Source of the DNA: Yamagishiella unicocca
Lineage: Eukaryota > Chlorophyta > Chlorophyceae > Chlamydomonadales > Volvocaceae
NCBI GenBank assembly: GCA_003116995.1
Contig: BDSL01000014.1
Coordinates: forward strand, 496,001 to 560,000
Direction of reading: 5' to 3'
Length of the DNA: 64,000 nt
In this document: positions 54,757 through 64,000 of the stretch, piece by piece
Layout: each line of letters starts with the position of its first letter
Numbering within the stretch: position 1 is the first letter of the stretch
Position numbers and translations under genes: made by a program
The notes under the pieces: model-generated
What the model was told of the DNA's origin: nothing
Seen by the model: only the letters and a program-made list of their open reading frames with translations
Databases searched by the model: none

Positions 54757-55262
54757 GAGGGCCCCGTGACTTCCCCCCTCCATGCCAACACAGTGTTAGC
54801 GGAGTTTGCATTCTTTTCAAAAACAGTGTTTCTCCTTTCTACTGGATGCGCAGCCGAATGTATGTTTCAACATTAGGTAGGGCTAGCGCGATACGTGAGT
54901 GCTTGTAGCTCTGAACGGCGTCAACATACGCAATTCATTACGTATATACTTTGACGAATAGAGCGGTTTCTTTGATCTCGAGAGGCTCTGTGCAGTGCCA
55001 TGTAATGTTAAAAGGTAACTGCAGACCCACTCAGCACCCGCCACCACGGATGACATGAGCCGTGCGATGGGAGGTACCCGCAATACCAGCACACACAGAC
55101 GTCCTCGGCCCCTCACCCGTTCCTACCAGCTCGCTGATACAAGACCTGCGGCGCGTGAACCGGTAGCAGACATCAGCAGCTTTGCTAAGCTGCTACGACA
55201 ACTCTGCCGACTTCCTACGGCCATGCCTGCGTCGTGCGTGCCTGTACGCTGACATGTATCCA

Positions 55263-55679
55263 TCAACTTTGTATACATCCATCGTGCCCAGCCGGCGGCA
55301 CCAGGGTATCGTTGACATCGTGTTTCGGTGTATTGGCTGCGTCGCTATTTACCCTTTCGTGCAGTGGGCCTATGGGCGGCAATCGCACGGTTTTATCCAT
55401 AATGCGGGTCGGGCGACAGATGCAGAGGGGGGGATGTCCGATGGGCCCCGCGTGTAGCATCAGGTCCGTATTACGACAAACAGCTTCGAGTGTATCCGCA
55501 ACGCCGCATAGGCCAGATCCATATGGAGAACCGGGAATATAAAACCCGGAAGCTAATACATAACCAATATACGGTATAACGAACGTAAACATCCTGCGCC
55601 AATACTCAGCGCGTACTTTGCGGCCTACAATAGACACAAGCACAACAGCAACTGCCTGTAATATCGCGATGATCAACAA
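55263..55679 (-). CDS. Orphan exon with membrane-spanning character
   Basis: An open frame on the minus strand with no ATG near its start. It is preceded by ATATTACAG, an acceptor-like site, so the likely exon begins at AVAVVLVSIVGRKVRAEYWR. A second hydrophobic stretch, MFTFVIPYIGYVLASGFYI, follows, then a polar tail of about 80 residues to a stop. Its base composition is AT-richer than the neighbouring genes. No family is recognised. It may be the last exon of a decayed membrane-protein gene or a fragment of a larger family. Low confidence. Confidence 0.3.
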   Translation of the reverse strand: MLIIAILQAVAVVLVSIVGRKVRAEYWRRMFTFVIPYIGYVLASGFYIPGSPYGSGLCGVADTLEAVCRNTDLMLHAGPIGHPPLCICRPTRIMDKTVRLPPIGPLHERVNSDAANTPKHDVNDTLVPPAGHDGCIQS

Positions 55680-56928
55680 AAAAAACCCAAAGAGTCACGG
55701 CCACATGGCGCCTTGCTTGCTGCGGTGAACCTGGCACCGTTGCCAGCCTTGCAAACACACTGATCCTGAACCCAAAGAGTGCAAATGCACTAACAAATGA
55801 TCGGGGACGTCAAAAGGGAATAACGCCTTACGGCCTCAGTGCGACATGGCACTGCTCTCAGCGACAGAAAGCGAGGCACGCGTCTAAGTCCAAAAGCTTT
55901 GGGGCCATAATAACGAACCATGTGGCCCTCAAATGATTGCTATGCAGATAATAGTTTCCGAGGCTCGGCTAGCTTAAGCGCCGGACACCTTCTCCCTCCT
56001 TAACTCGAGCAAGTTTACCAGCACCATTGTGTGACCACGTGCTGTGAACCCAAAACCCAAAGCCCCGGATGAAGATCGACGCGCATTACGATATCTCAGT
56101 CCTTCCAAAATGATCGAGTCGTCCCGAATGCAACAGATGCACAGTGGTGTCTCAAGTGCAACGACTAGCGCCTGCACGTGGGCCAATCGACGTCAACTCA
56201 CGACAAGCTCAGTTGGTTCACTCGGTCTGAGTCCTTGGCCGCCTCGTTATTTCGGAGGCTGACAACTCCCTCGCTACACCTTCCAGATTGGAGGAAGTAT
56301 CATTCGTTGGCACACCATCCGAGGCTCGCCGCTTGCACATACCTGCTGAAGGGCTGCACGAACAGCACCCACGGCTCCCACACATCAGAACGTAGTCACT
56401 GGTAGCTGCCCCAGTCTCGCCACCGCTCCAAATCATGGAGCACGCTCGGCGTACAAACAGTGTTTCCGGCGGACAAGTTACCCATGTAAACAAAGCCCAG
56501 CATCGACCCATTGCGAGATTAAGGAGCACTCAAGCAGGAGTGCGACGGCAACCAAGCATGCTGCCTCCTCCTAGCAGTGGCAACCCGGAGGGAACGACCG
56601 ATGGGCACGGCCGAGCGCATACGGCGCTGCACTTTGAGCCCCTTCCTGATGAGCACGCCATCCCTTCGCTACGATTGATCGTGGCCATGTTGCCCTTCAA
56701 CTGATCGTGCACCCGCACCCGCAGCTCTGGAGTTGCGGAGCAGTGCGATTGGCCTCTCCACAAGCAGTGGGACAGGAAGTCCCCGTGGCATCCCCTGGAC
56801 CGTCTTCCTTGGCGACATGTACCTGGGTCGGGACATACACAAACGGCGCGATCGCTGCTGCGTCGGTTTGGATGTACGTAGAGCCATATATTGGGGCCAG
56901 CAGGTTAGTCGGGGTGGCCATCAACTCG

Positions 56929-59900
56929 TCAGCTCAGCGCACGCACCTTGCTCAGCATGGCGTCGATGCGCTGGCGCACCTCCGCCATGGACGGCCGCGC
57001 GCACGGATCCGGGTCCCAACACATGGTGATGAGCTCCCACTGGGCGTCAGTGACGTGACGCATAGGCCGCGGGGGCCTGTAGCCCTGGGACACCTGGGGC
57101 GGCAGGCACAGCAGCGAAAGTGGCGTCTGCCGGTCCGGACGCAGCGGCGTGCTGCCTGACGAGCCCTCCAAGCCGTGGTCCCTTAAATGCGCCACGCAGC
57201 AGCGACCCCGTCCAGTAGCATGCGCTGTCGTCACGCGCCGCCCGGCCCATGGCGATAGCACATGCTGCAGGCAGCAAGCTGCAAACACGCTGCTCGCTCA
57301 CTCCGCGCGCAGCCGTCACGCGGACAAGCCTTCACGGCATGCACAGGCGGGCCCCTTTGCGGGGGGATATCCCGAAGGGTTGGTTTAACAGAGTTGGGCT
57401 ACTGTTCTCCTAACGGGTATATGGATGGCCGTCCGCTTCTGCATCAACCCTGCTACGCCGCACCCTACTACCCTCTTGCGCCCCGCACCTTCCGTGCGTA
57501 GTCCTGCGCGGTCTTGACGCCCATGGCCGCGCCGCGGGAGGTGTTGATGTACGCAACGAGCAGCAGCTCGCGGGCCAAGACCTCATAAGCGAGGCACCCA
57601 AAGCTGAATACGTCCACCTGCAACAGCGGGGCAAAGGAAGGCGGAGGTTAATCCTCGCCGACTGAAACAGTCGGGAGCGCACAATGCGCATTCGGAGCCC
57701 TGGGCTCGCAACCGCAACCGCATCCCAGGGACAGCCGAAAGCAAGCGCTTACCTTTTCGTTGTAGGGCTCTCCCATCAGTACCTCAGGAGCCTGGGGAAC
57801 GTGCAGCGCGCGGAGGTCACAACACCAAGGGTGTGGGCGGGTCCATATTCGTCGAGCAGCCCAGCCGCGAAGCGCATACTGATGAGTGCCCCAATGCCGC
57901 ACTCTGCCCCCTGTCCTTCTGTCCTTGCAGTTCGCGCTGCTGATTGACTAGGACGCTACACGACTCCTGCGCGACGCCTACGTGGTTCGCTACGTGGTTC
58001 GCTACATGGTTTGCTACGTGGTTCGCGGTACGGCCAGCCTGTGGCATAGCCTACTAGCAATCGATGCGCACGTTAACACTTACGATGTACATGCAGGAGC
58101 CAGCACGTCCGGTTAGCCCAAATACCCACTCGAAGTCCTCGTGTTGGGGCAGCTGGCTGCCTGTTGGCGTGTTCAGCAAGGCAGTGATGCTCTTAACGCG
58201 CCGCAAGTGCCTGCTAAGTGACTTCGCAGACACCTCGATGTGCGGAGGGCACAACGACGACGGATCCACGGCGTCCTCGCCGCCGAAGCCGTCATCCTCG
58301 TCGGCGGCGTCGGCACCGTCCGAGCCCTCGCCGCCGCTGTCCTCAGGGCTGCTGCAATAATCCGCAACAGGACCGTCAGCTAGGTCACCGATACCGTGGT
58401 CCGTAGCCATGATGATGCCCTGTTCAGCAGCGTTGCCGCTATTTGTGACCGCAGCCCGCACGCCAGCGCCCACGATTCTTGGCAGCGGCGCAGACCCTTG
58501 CCAGTCGCAAAGCGCGCCGTGTTCCCTAAAGGCGCTGGACAATGAGTCCGGCACCCGCTTGAGCCGGGAGGCGCTGCTCGAAGCCCGGTGGCGGGTCGAA
58601 GCGATTCGAGCCAGGTTGCTCGCGGTCCTGGGGCGCCGCTCCCCATACGCATTGCCGGAGCTGTCAGGGGCGCCAGAGTTGAAGAGTCCCAGGAAGTTGC
58701 CCTCCTGGAGAACGCCAATACTTATGACCGATGCACCACTGCCGTTATTCGACATCCTGGCTGCAGCAGCCAAGGCGCCACTGGCAGGGGAGCGGTTGGC
58801 TGAGGAGGGGCACGAGTCGCGGTCTGCGGCATCGCGCAAATTGCGGCGTGCCGGCATCGTGATCCACGCTTGATGTCCTGCCCGAACAGCTGCTGCCCGG
58901 AGCGACGACGCGCCACCAGACGGGCTCCCTGACGCATCGACACTCGCCTCAACTGCTGCGCTGCGGCCGCTGGGGCCGCTGCTCCTCAACGCGTGCGCGC
59001 TCCCCTTCTCAGCGGGGCCGTCGTGGCTGGGCCCCCCCGCCCTCAGCAAGCTCGTTCCCGTCTCAATGGATGCGCTGCAGCTGGAGCCCCAGTCGGTGCC
59101 AGTGGATTTCAGCTGCGTAGCCTCGCTGGATTTGGAGTGAAGCGGCCCGGCTTCAAAGATCATCGTCGCCGGCCTGCAGACGGGGGCGGGGGGGCCAATT
59201 CGTACGGGTAAGCGGTAAGCAAACAAACTCCCAACCGTGCTACCCACCTGACTCCTGCACGCCCGTATCGCGCCCGCTTTCTCCGGCCGTCGTAACCAGC
59301 CCTCCTCCCTACCCGTACAACATTGTCGTGCTCTTATTAACACGAAAGAAGGTCTCTCCCGACACGCACCTGCGATGTGCGTGAGCTTGTGAGGTACCCG
59401 AGTGCGTCCCGCCCGCCTGCCTGGCCCCTGACGCGCCGCTAGATGACGCTGGTCTTCCGGGACTTGCGGTTGACTCAAACACGGCGCAACCCGCCTCTCG
59501 CAGCTGCCCGGTGCGCCGCCTGGCCCCGCCATCTGGGTCACGTGACGCCGCTCCCAGCGGGCTCAAGGGACGCGAAGGCGGCGAGGCATCAGCGGCCGCC
59601 GTCGCTCCGAAACCACTGGATTGTCCCGCTGCCGCCGGCCTGAAGGTAAACGGGGAGGATTTTGCCGCAGCCGGCCCATCAATGCGGCCTGTCTCCACTC
59701 GGCTGCACGACGCGGCCATCGGCTGGGGCGGTTCGGAGGGATCCGTCTCCGAGCCGTCCAGCTCAACCTCCTTACTTCCAACGGCACCCAGCGGCCCGTT
59801 CATCGACGTGACCACCGTTGCTGCCACGGCCCGTTTGACCGCGCTGCCAGGCTCGTGGGGTGCGGTCGTAAGCAGCGGCCCAGGGCCGGCCGCAACCACT

Positions 59901-62900
59901 CCCACCCCAGCAGCGGCTTCCGACGCAGCAGCATGTGGACACCGTCCCGCGGCACAGACGTAGGTGTTCGAGGCGCTTGAGTTCAACCCCGACGGCATCT
60001 CACGGAGGGGACCGCTTGACGACACCACGCCATCAGTCATGCTGGCTGTGGTGCCGCCCATTCCGGTCTGCGTTGTGGCTGTGCTGGCGCTGCCGGCGAT
60101 GGTGCCAGCATGGCTGCTGCAGCACCGACCGAGGATGGGCCGGCGCTCCGCCACGGCTGTCCCCCAGCCAGCTCCGCTTCGGTCGACACTAACCGCAAGC
60201 TCGCCAGACTGGGACGCGCGTGCCGCGCCCCCTGCAACGCATTTGCTGTCAGCCCCGCTTGGAAAGCCGGGCAACGACTCAGTTGGCACAGAGGGCCCAA
60301 AATCGGCCCCTGCCTGAATGCCGGCCGGACGGCAAACGAGGGCTTCCGGAGAGCCGCGGTCGGTGCCGTCATCCGACAGCCCGGAAGGCGCCATAGGGTC
60401 CAGGGCGGTGAGCATGTGCTGCGGTGCGGCCAGAGCTGGCGGCGACTCCCCCACGAGCATCAGCCCGAAGGACACACCAGTTACTCCGGACGTGGAGGTG
60501 CTGTTGGCCACGCCGTTGGCCGCTGAGACGCGCCGTGAAGCGCCCAAGCCTGCGCTGCTGGTATGATGGCCGCTAACGGGCCCAAATGAAGCCGCGTACA
60601 GTGTTATCGAGGCCGGCGGCGAATTTGACCCATAGTGTTTCCCCCAGCTGACTGGACCGGTGTCCTGCTCGCTGCACCTCAGAGCAGCCCTGACAGGAGC
60701 AGCCGGCGCGTTCGCGGTAGCAACGGATGCACCCACTTCACTGCACTCGCTGTCGTGAGGTAGGAGCGGCGCGCAAGCCACTCTGTCAGCAGCCGCACCC
60801 GTGGCGAGTGTAGCAGCATCGAGGACTACCGGAGTGGAACTTTGGGCTTGCGGTTTCACCACAATGCACTCCTCCGGCTTCCGCACGTCGGTCCAGCTCG
60901 CGGTCGAGTTGCTCGGCACGAAGCCCGACGCAACGCGTGTGCTGGCTGGCTGGTCCTGGCTCGTGGCGGCGCTGCGCGGAAACAAAGCGATGTGCAAGGG
61001 AGGTGGCGCAGAGGAACAGGGCTGAACGCCCCGTTTGCTCCCCAGCGGACCCCCCGCTGCTGTCGTTGCTGCTTGGTGCCACGGGGGTGCAGCTGGAGGC
61101 GAGTGCGCACCCTGCACCTGCACCTGCTCCGACGCTTCGCAGCCAGCTATGCCCAGAGAAGAGGGGCTGGCGATGCGTCCGCTCGTCTTCTTGCTGATCA
61201 ACGACCGACCCGACCGGAGCTCCGGAACCACGTCAACAGCAGTGTTGCGGTCGGCCTGAAGTTCCAGGTGAAGCGCCTCCATCTCGTCCTCCTCCTCCTC
61301 CTCCTCCTTGAAGTCGCCAGTCTCCAACACCCAAGGCCTTGACCTTAACTCCTCATCCTCCGGCGAAGCTCCGCGACCCGCGGGTCGCGCGCCGCGCCTG
61401 GAGCTCAGGCCTCCAGACAGCACGCTGCCGCTGGGCTCCACTACGGAAGGTGTGATGGCAACAAAAGCCGGCAGGTTTCCATCGAAAGACGCTCTCGATC
61501 CGCCCCGGCGCCGCAGCATCACCGAACGCTGCTCCTCCAGCTTCTGAACAGGCGTAGAACGGATAGCGTACGTGAAGTTTGAGGGTGCCGCAAGTATCGT
61601 TCCACAGGTACAACAGCCGCGCAACAGCCGCGCCGCCTAGCGGTGCCGTGTGGTTACCAACTTAGTGCAGTGGGGTGAATACCCCGCTCTTCCCATCCTC
61701 CAACAATGTCCGGCAGGGATGTCGGAAATTTCGCAGGGCACGCTACGGGACGCTAGCAGCGCCTATTGCAGTCGCGGCTCTCACCACATGCAGGCCCAGG
61801 TCGCCCAGCTTGACTTCAATGCGGCCGTCGGCCTCCTTCTTCAGCAACACGTTGTCAGCCTGGGCAGCGGAGGGTACGCCGAGGTAGGGAGTGCACGGGA
61901 ACAAGAGGGGTGGAATGCGCGCCAGTGCTGATTCAGGGCGCCAATGGCATCTCAGTGACTTGGGCTCAACTCACAAGGCACCATGTTGCGCAGGCCTGCT
62001 GGCGGCGTCGGGAGCCCCTGGCCGCATACCTTGACGTCACGATGGATCACGGTCGGGTTGGCGGTGTGGAGGGCGTGCAGCGCTTCCGCAACGCCCCGCA
62101 GCCACTCCAGCGCCGTGCCGTCCCGGTAGGCCCGCCTCAGCGCCATGGCACCTATCACCGCTTCTCGCAGCGTGGCGGCCTGCCAGGAGTGACACGTGAC
62201 GGACGCGTTGCGGTGTGCGTTAATCCAAATCTACTGAGGAAACGAGTGTGTGGGTGTGTTTCACATCATCTGACCGGGCCTGACATTGGCGAAGAACAGC
62301 TACCCTGGCCTAATGGAAAGACCGCCAAAGCGCTCTCCTATAAGGAGAGGGGCGTGAGGGGCCGCAGCCCCCTCCTGCTCGACCTGAGAGTCTGCCCCAT
62401 CGTATCCCTTTGTAGTTAAGGGATTACGACGGCAGTTTCTCACCAAAAAAGGGGAGACCTCAGCCTGCCACGTCAGCAGCGGGGTCAGTCCGCAAAAGAA
62501 GCACCCCCGCCGGCGCGGGATGCGTTTCGGCGGGAAGGCTGCCTTCCCCCTTAGTCCTTGCAGCATTGGGGCGTCTGCCAGTCTGGCAGCGTCTCCACAA
62601 ATGCACTAGCAGGCCCAAGCCGTGTTCAGCTCAAAGGGCCGCGTTTCTACTAGACTTCAATTTCCACGGGAATAGCGCTCGACCGTTCTTCTCCCAGACG
62701 CGTCAGGCAGCCGGAGTCAGTCACACGGCGGCAGGCTCGCTGATCGGGCTGTCGTTCGCCAATGGCAGCACCATACCAACTCACACCGCTACTGCGCCAC
62801 TGTCACCAAAGAGGCACGGCCACCCTCGCCTGCGTGGGATCGAAACGGCTACTTCCGCTCCCACTTTTCCTCCCTAATGACCTCACGACCTTCCCCCAAC

Positions 62901-63855
62901 CCGTTTTCCCAGCTCGGCCCTATCCCGAGATTCCGTCCTATTTTTCCCCGTCTTCCCCCTCTGCGTCCGGTCCCATGGCATGTACGCATTGCACGCGGCC
63001 TCCCACCACTGCTAGGATGGTGTGTTTTAAATATGCTGAGCTGAGCTAGGATGGTGTGTGTGTGTGTGTTGATGCCTCCTGGGTGCCTTGGACGCTGGGT
63101 TAACGGCGGTGCAGCAGATAGGGAACCTCACCTCGCATAGCTGCAACGCCATCGCCCAGGCCGGCGCCGTCAGCCAGGGCATGCTGGGATGCCCGGCGGG
63201 AATGCGGATCAAGCCATAGCACTCAAGGACGTGCCTGAAATAGGTTACGTTAGAATGGGGGAGGAAAGTAAGAAAGCATCACTACCTGACGACCGCCCGA
63301 TCGGGGCGCGGGGGAGCGTGGAAATCGTTTACCCGGGGGAAAGGGGAGGGGCGCCGGCCCCAGAGACAGGCGATTTGCAGGATTAGAAGACACAGATGCA
63401 GACGCAATTTATAGACACCAAAATCAATGCATTGTCACTGCGCTGATATGCCGTGTCGACATAAAACTTGGCTGTAGTCAAAACTTCAACACGGCTGCAA
63501 AGTATAGAAAGGTGCACGAGACAAAACACAAGCTTCCAAACATGCCACACACCTGTGCTTAAATGAGCTGCATAGAGCTGCTTCTGCAAGGAAGAGCTTC
63601 TCGAAAACGGGAGGGACAGGTCCTCGGGCTGCCGGTGCAAGAACCTTGAGGGCACACTCGCGCCCATCGTATGAAGCGGTGTACACTGACAGGACACGTA
63701 CAGCAAAGCAGCAGGATTAGCTGGGGAAAAGAGCACAACGTGGTCAGACGCGGACTGACGGCGACCCCACCTTGCGCAAACGCTCCTCGGCCAATGAGCC
63801 GCTCAACCTTTAGGCGTTTGACATCCAGCTCTGGCGCGTCGATAGCGCTGCCCAT
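56929..63855 (-). CDS. Protein kinase (TKL/MAP3K-like) with giant activation-segment insert
   Basis: Ten exons on the minus strand: 63855-63771, 63685-63553, 63234-63132, 62179-62030, 61859-61785, 61636-59370, 59173-58084, 57791-57753, 57617-57489 and 57093-56929. Phases close to 1,411 residues. Landmarks: MGSAIDAPELDVKRLKVERL, glycine loop IGRGAFAQV, ECALKVL (Lys42), ALQLCEAATLREAV at the hinge, VIHRDVKADNVLL (Asp155) and LGDLGLHV (Asp177; DLG instead of DFG). Residues 183-1301, from two large exons, are Ser/Ala/Gly-rich with scattered acidic and basic patches. The domain then resumes with FGLTGRAGSCMYIAPEV (APE 1302-1304), EKVDVFSFGCLAYEVLA and WDPDPCARPSMAEVRQRI near the end. All catalytic residues are present, so activity is likely. 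MYIAPEV and the C-lobe wording resemble plant and algal TKL/Raf-like kinases. Substrate and pathway are unknown. Confidence 0.92.
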
Positions 63856-64000
63856 CCTCGGGTGCCTTGCACAGCTTCTTTCTAACCGCCGTTGCTCCGT
63901 TGCGGCGTTGCCATCATTTCTTCGTTCAGTAGGGGTATATGTATCATTGCCGGTCCCAGGACCTCCTCAGGAAAGGTAACACGAGCATGTCATCCTTTTG
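63856..64000. other. 5' flank of the kinase gene at the window edge
   Basis: 145 bases containing the presumed 5' UTR or promoter of the minus-strand kinase gene. No separate feature is seen. Confidence 0.4.

Larger units (their letters stand above)
54661..56928. other. Gene-poor region, including the 3' flank of the kinase gene
   Basis: Apart from the CHCHD2-like 3' UTR at the left and the kinase 3' UTR at the right, this holds only short frames. Minus-strand frames at 55974-56186 and 56218-56529 could belong with the membrane-type exon listed at 55263, but no splice path with closing phases was found. Confidence 0.35.

Noticed and set aside
62290..62370. Possible second tRNA or hairpin RNA (CTCTCCTATAAGGAGAGG)
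   Set aside because: A local stem exists, but there is no cloverleaf, A-box or B-box. It lies in an intron of the kinase gene.

Overview
The window reads as nuclear DNA of a chlamydomonadalean (Chlamydomonas/Volvox-like) green alga. Genes are GC-rich and cut into many short exons by GT-AG introns. Proteins carry long Ala/Gly/Ser/Gln/Pro low-complexity stretches. A TGTAA polyadenylation signal follows at least one stop codon. There are no bacterial-style operons, phage modules or CRISPR arrays. I built the gene models by hand from homology, splice consensus and phase bookkeeping. Wherever exon joins are listed, the phases close exactly unless stated otherwise.

Layout. (1) 1.55-5.5 kb, plus: an incomplete gene for a low-complexity protein with a multi-pass membrane C-terminus. 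(2) 8.4-11.1 kb, minus: a NIMA-related (NEK) protein kinase of 416 residues in 8 exons. (3) 12.4-14.3 kb, minus: a 204-residue PLAC8 cysteine-rich protein with a Lys/Glu tail, in 9 exons. (4) 15.6-16.9 kb, minus: LTO1, 132 residues with a perfect deca-GX3 motif. (5) 17.2-29.7 kb, plus: a T7-like organellar RNA polymerase (RPOT) of about 1,645 residues in about 21 exons, divergent from LTO1. Its introns hold several clean tandem arrays. (6) 29.7-35.1 kb: mostly gene-free, with a tRNA-Phe(GAA) at 31.76 kb and a 59-bp direct repeat that brackets a short acidic, Trp-rich reading frame. (7) 35.1-39.2 kb, minus: a 937-residue Myb/SANT protein with a polyglutamine tract of about 124 residues. (8) 39.2-42.4 kb: gene-poor. 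(9) 42.4-53.2 kb, minus: a tubulin tyrosine ligase-like (TTLL6/13-type) enzyme of 1,495 residues in 15 exons. (10) 53.6-54.7 kb, plus: a CHCHD2/MIX17-type twin CX9C protein, divergent from TTLL. (11) 54.7-56.9 kb: gene-poor, with one orphan membrane-type exon. (12) 56.9-63.9 kb, minus: a 1,411-residue protein kinase whose activation segment is split by an insert of about 1,119 residues.

The genes do not form one pathway. Two pairs share short divergent intergenic regions: LTO1/RPOT (320 bp) and TTLL/CHCHD2-like (378 bp). TTLL and NEK enzymes are known from cilia and microtubules. RPOT and the CHCHD2-like protein point to mitochondria, and LTO1 to cytosolic Fe-S protein maturation. I found no self-contained novel system. 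The strongest unusual signals are the giant activation-loop insert, the altered APE region of the NEK kinase, the hairpin-like motif dispersed through introns of unrelated genes, the 59-bp repeat pair beside the tRNA, and the coding-like frames inside the largest TTLL intron.
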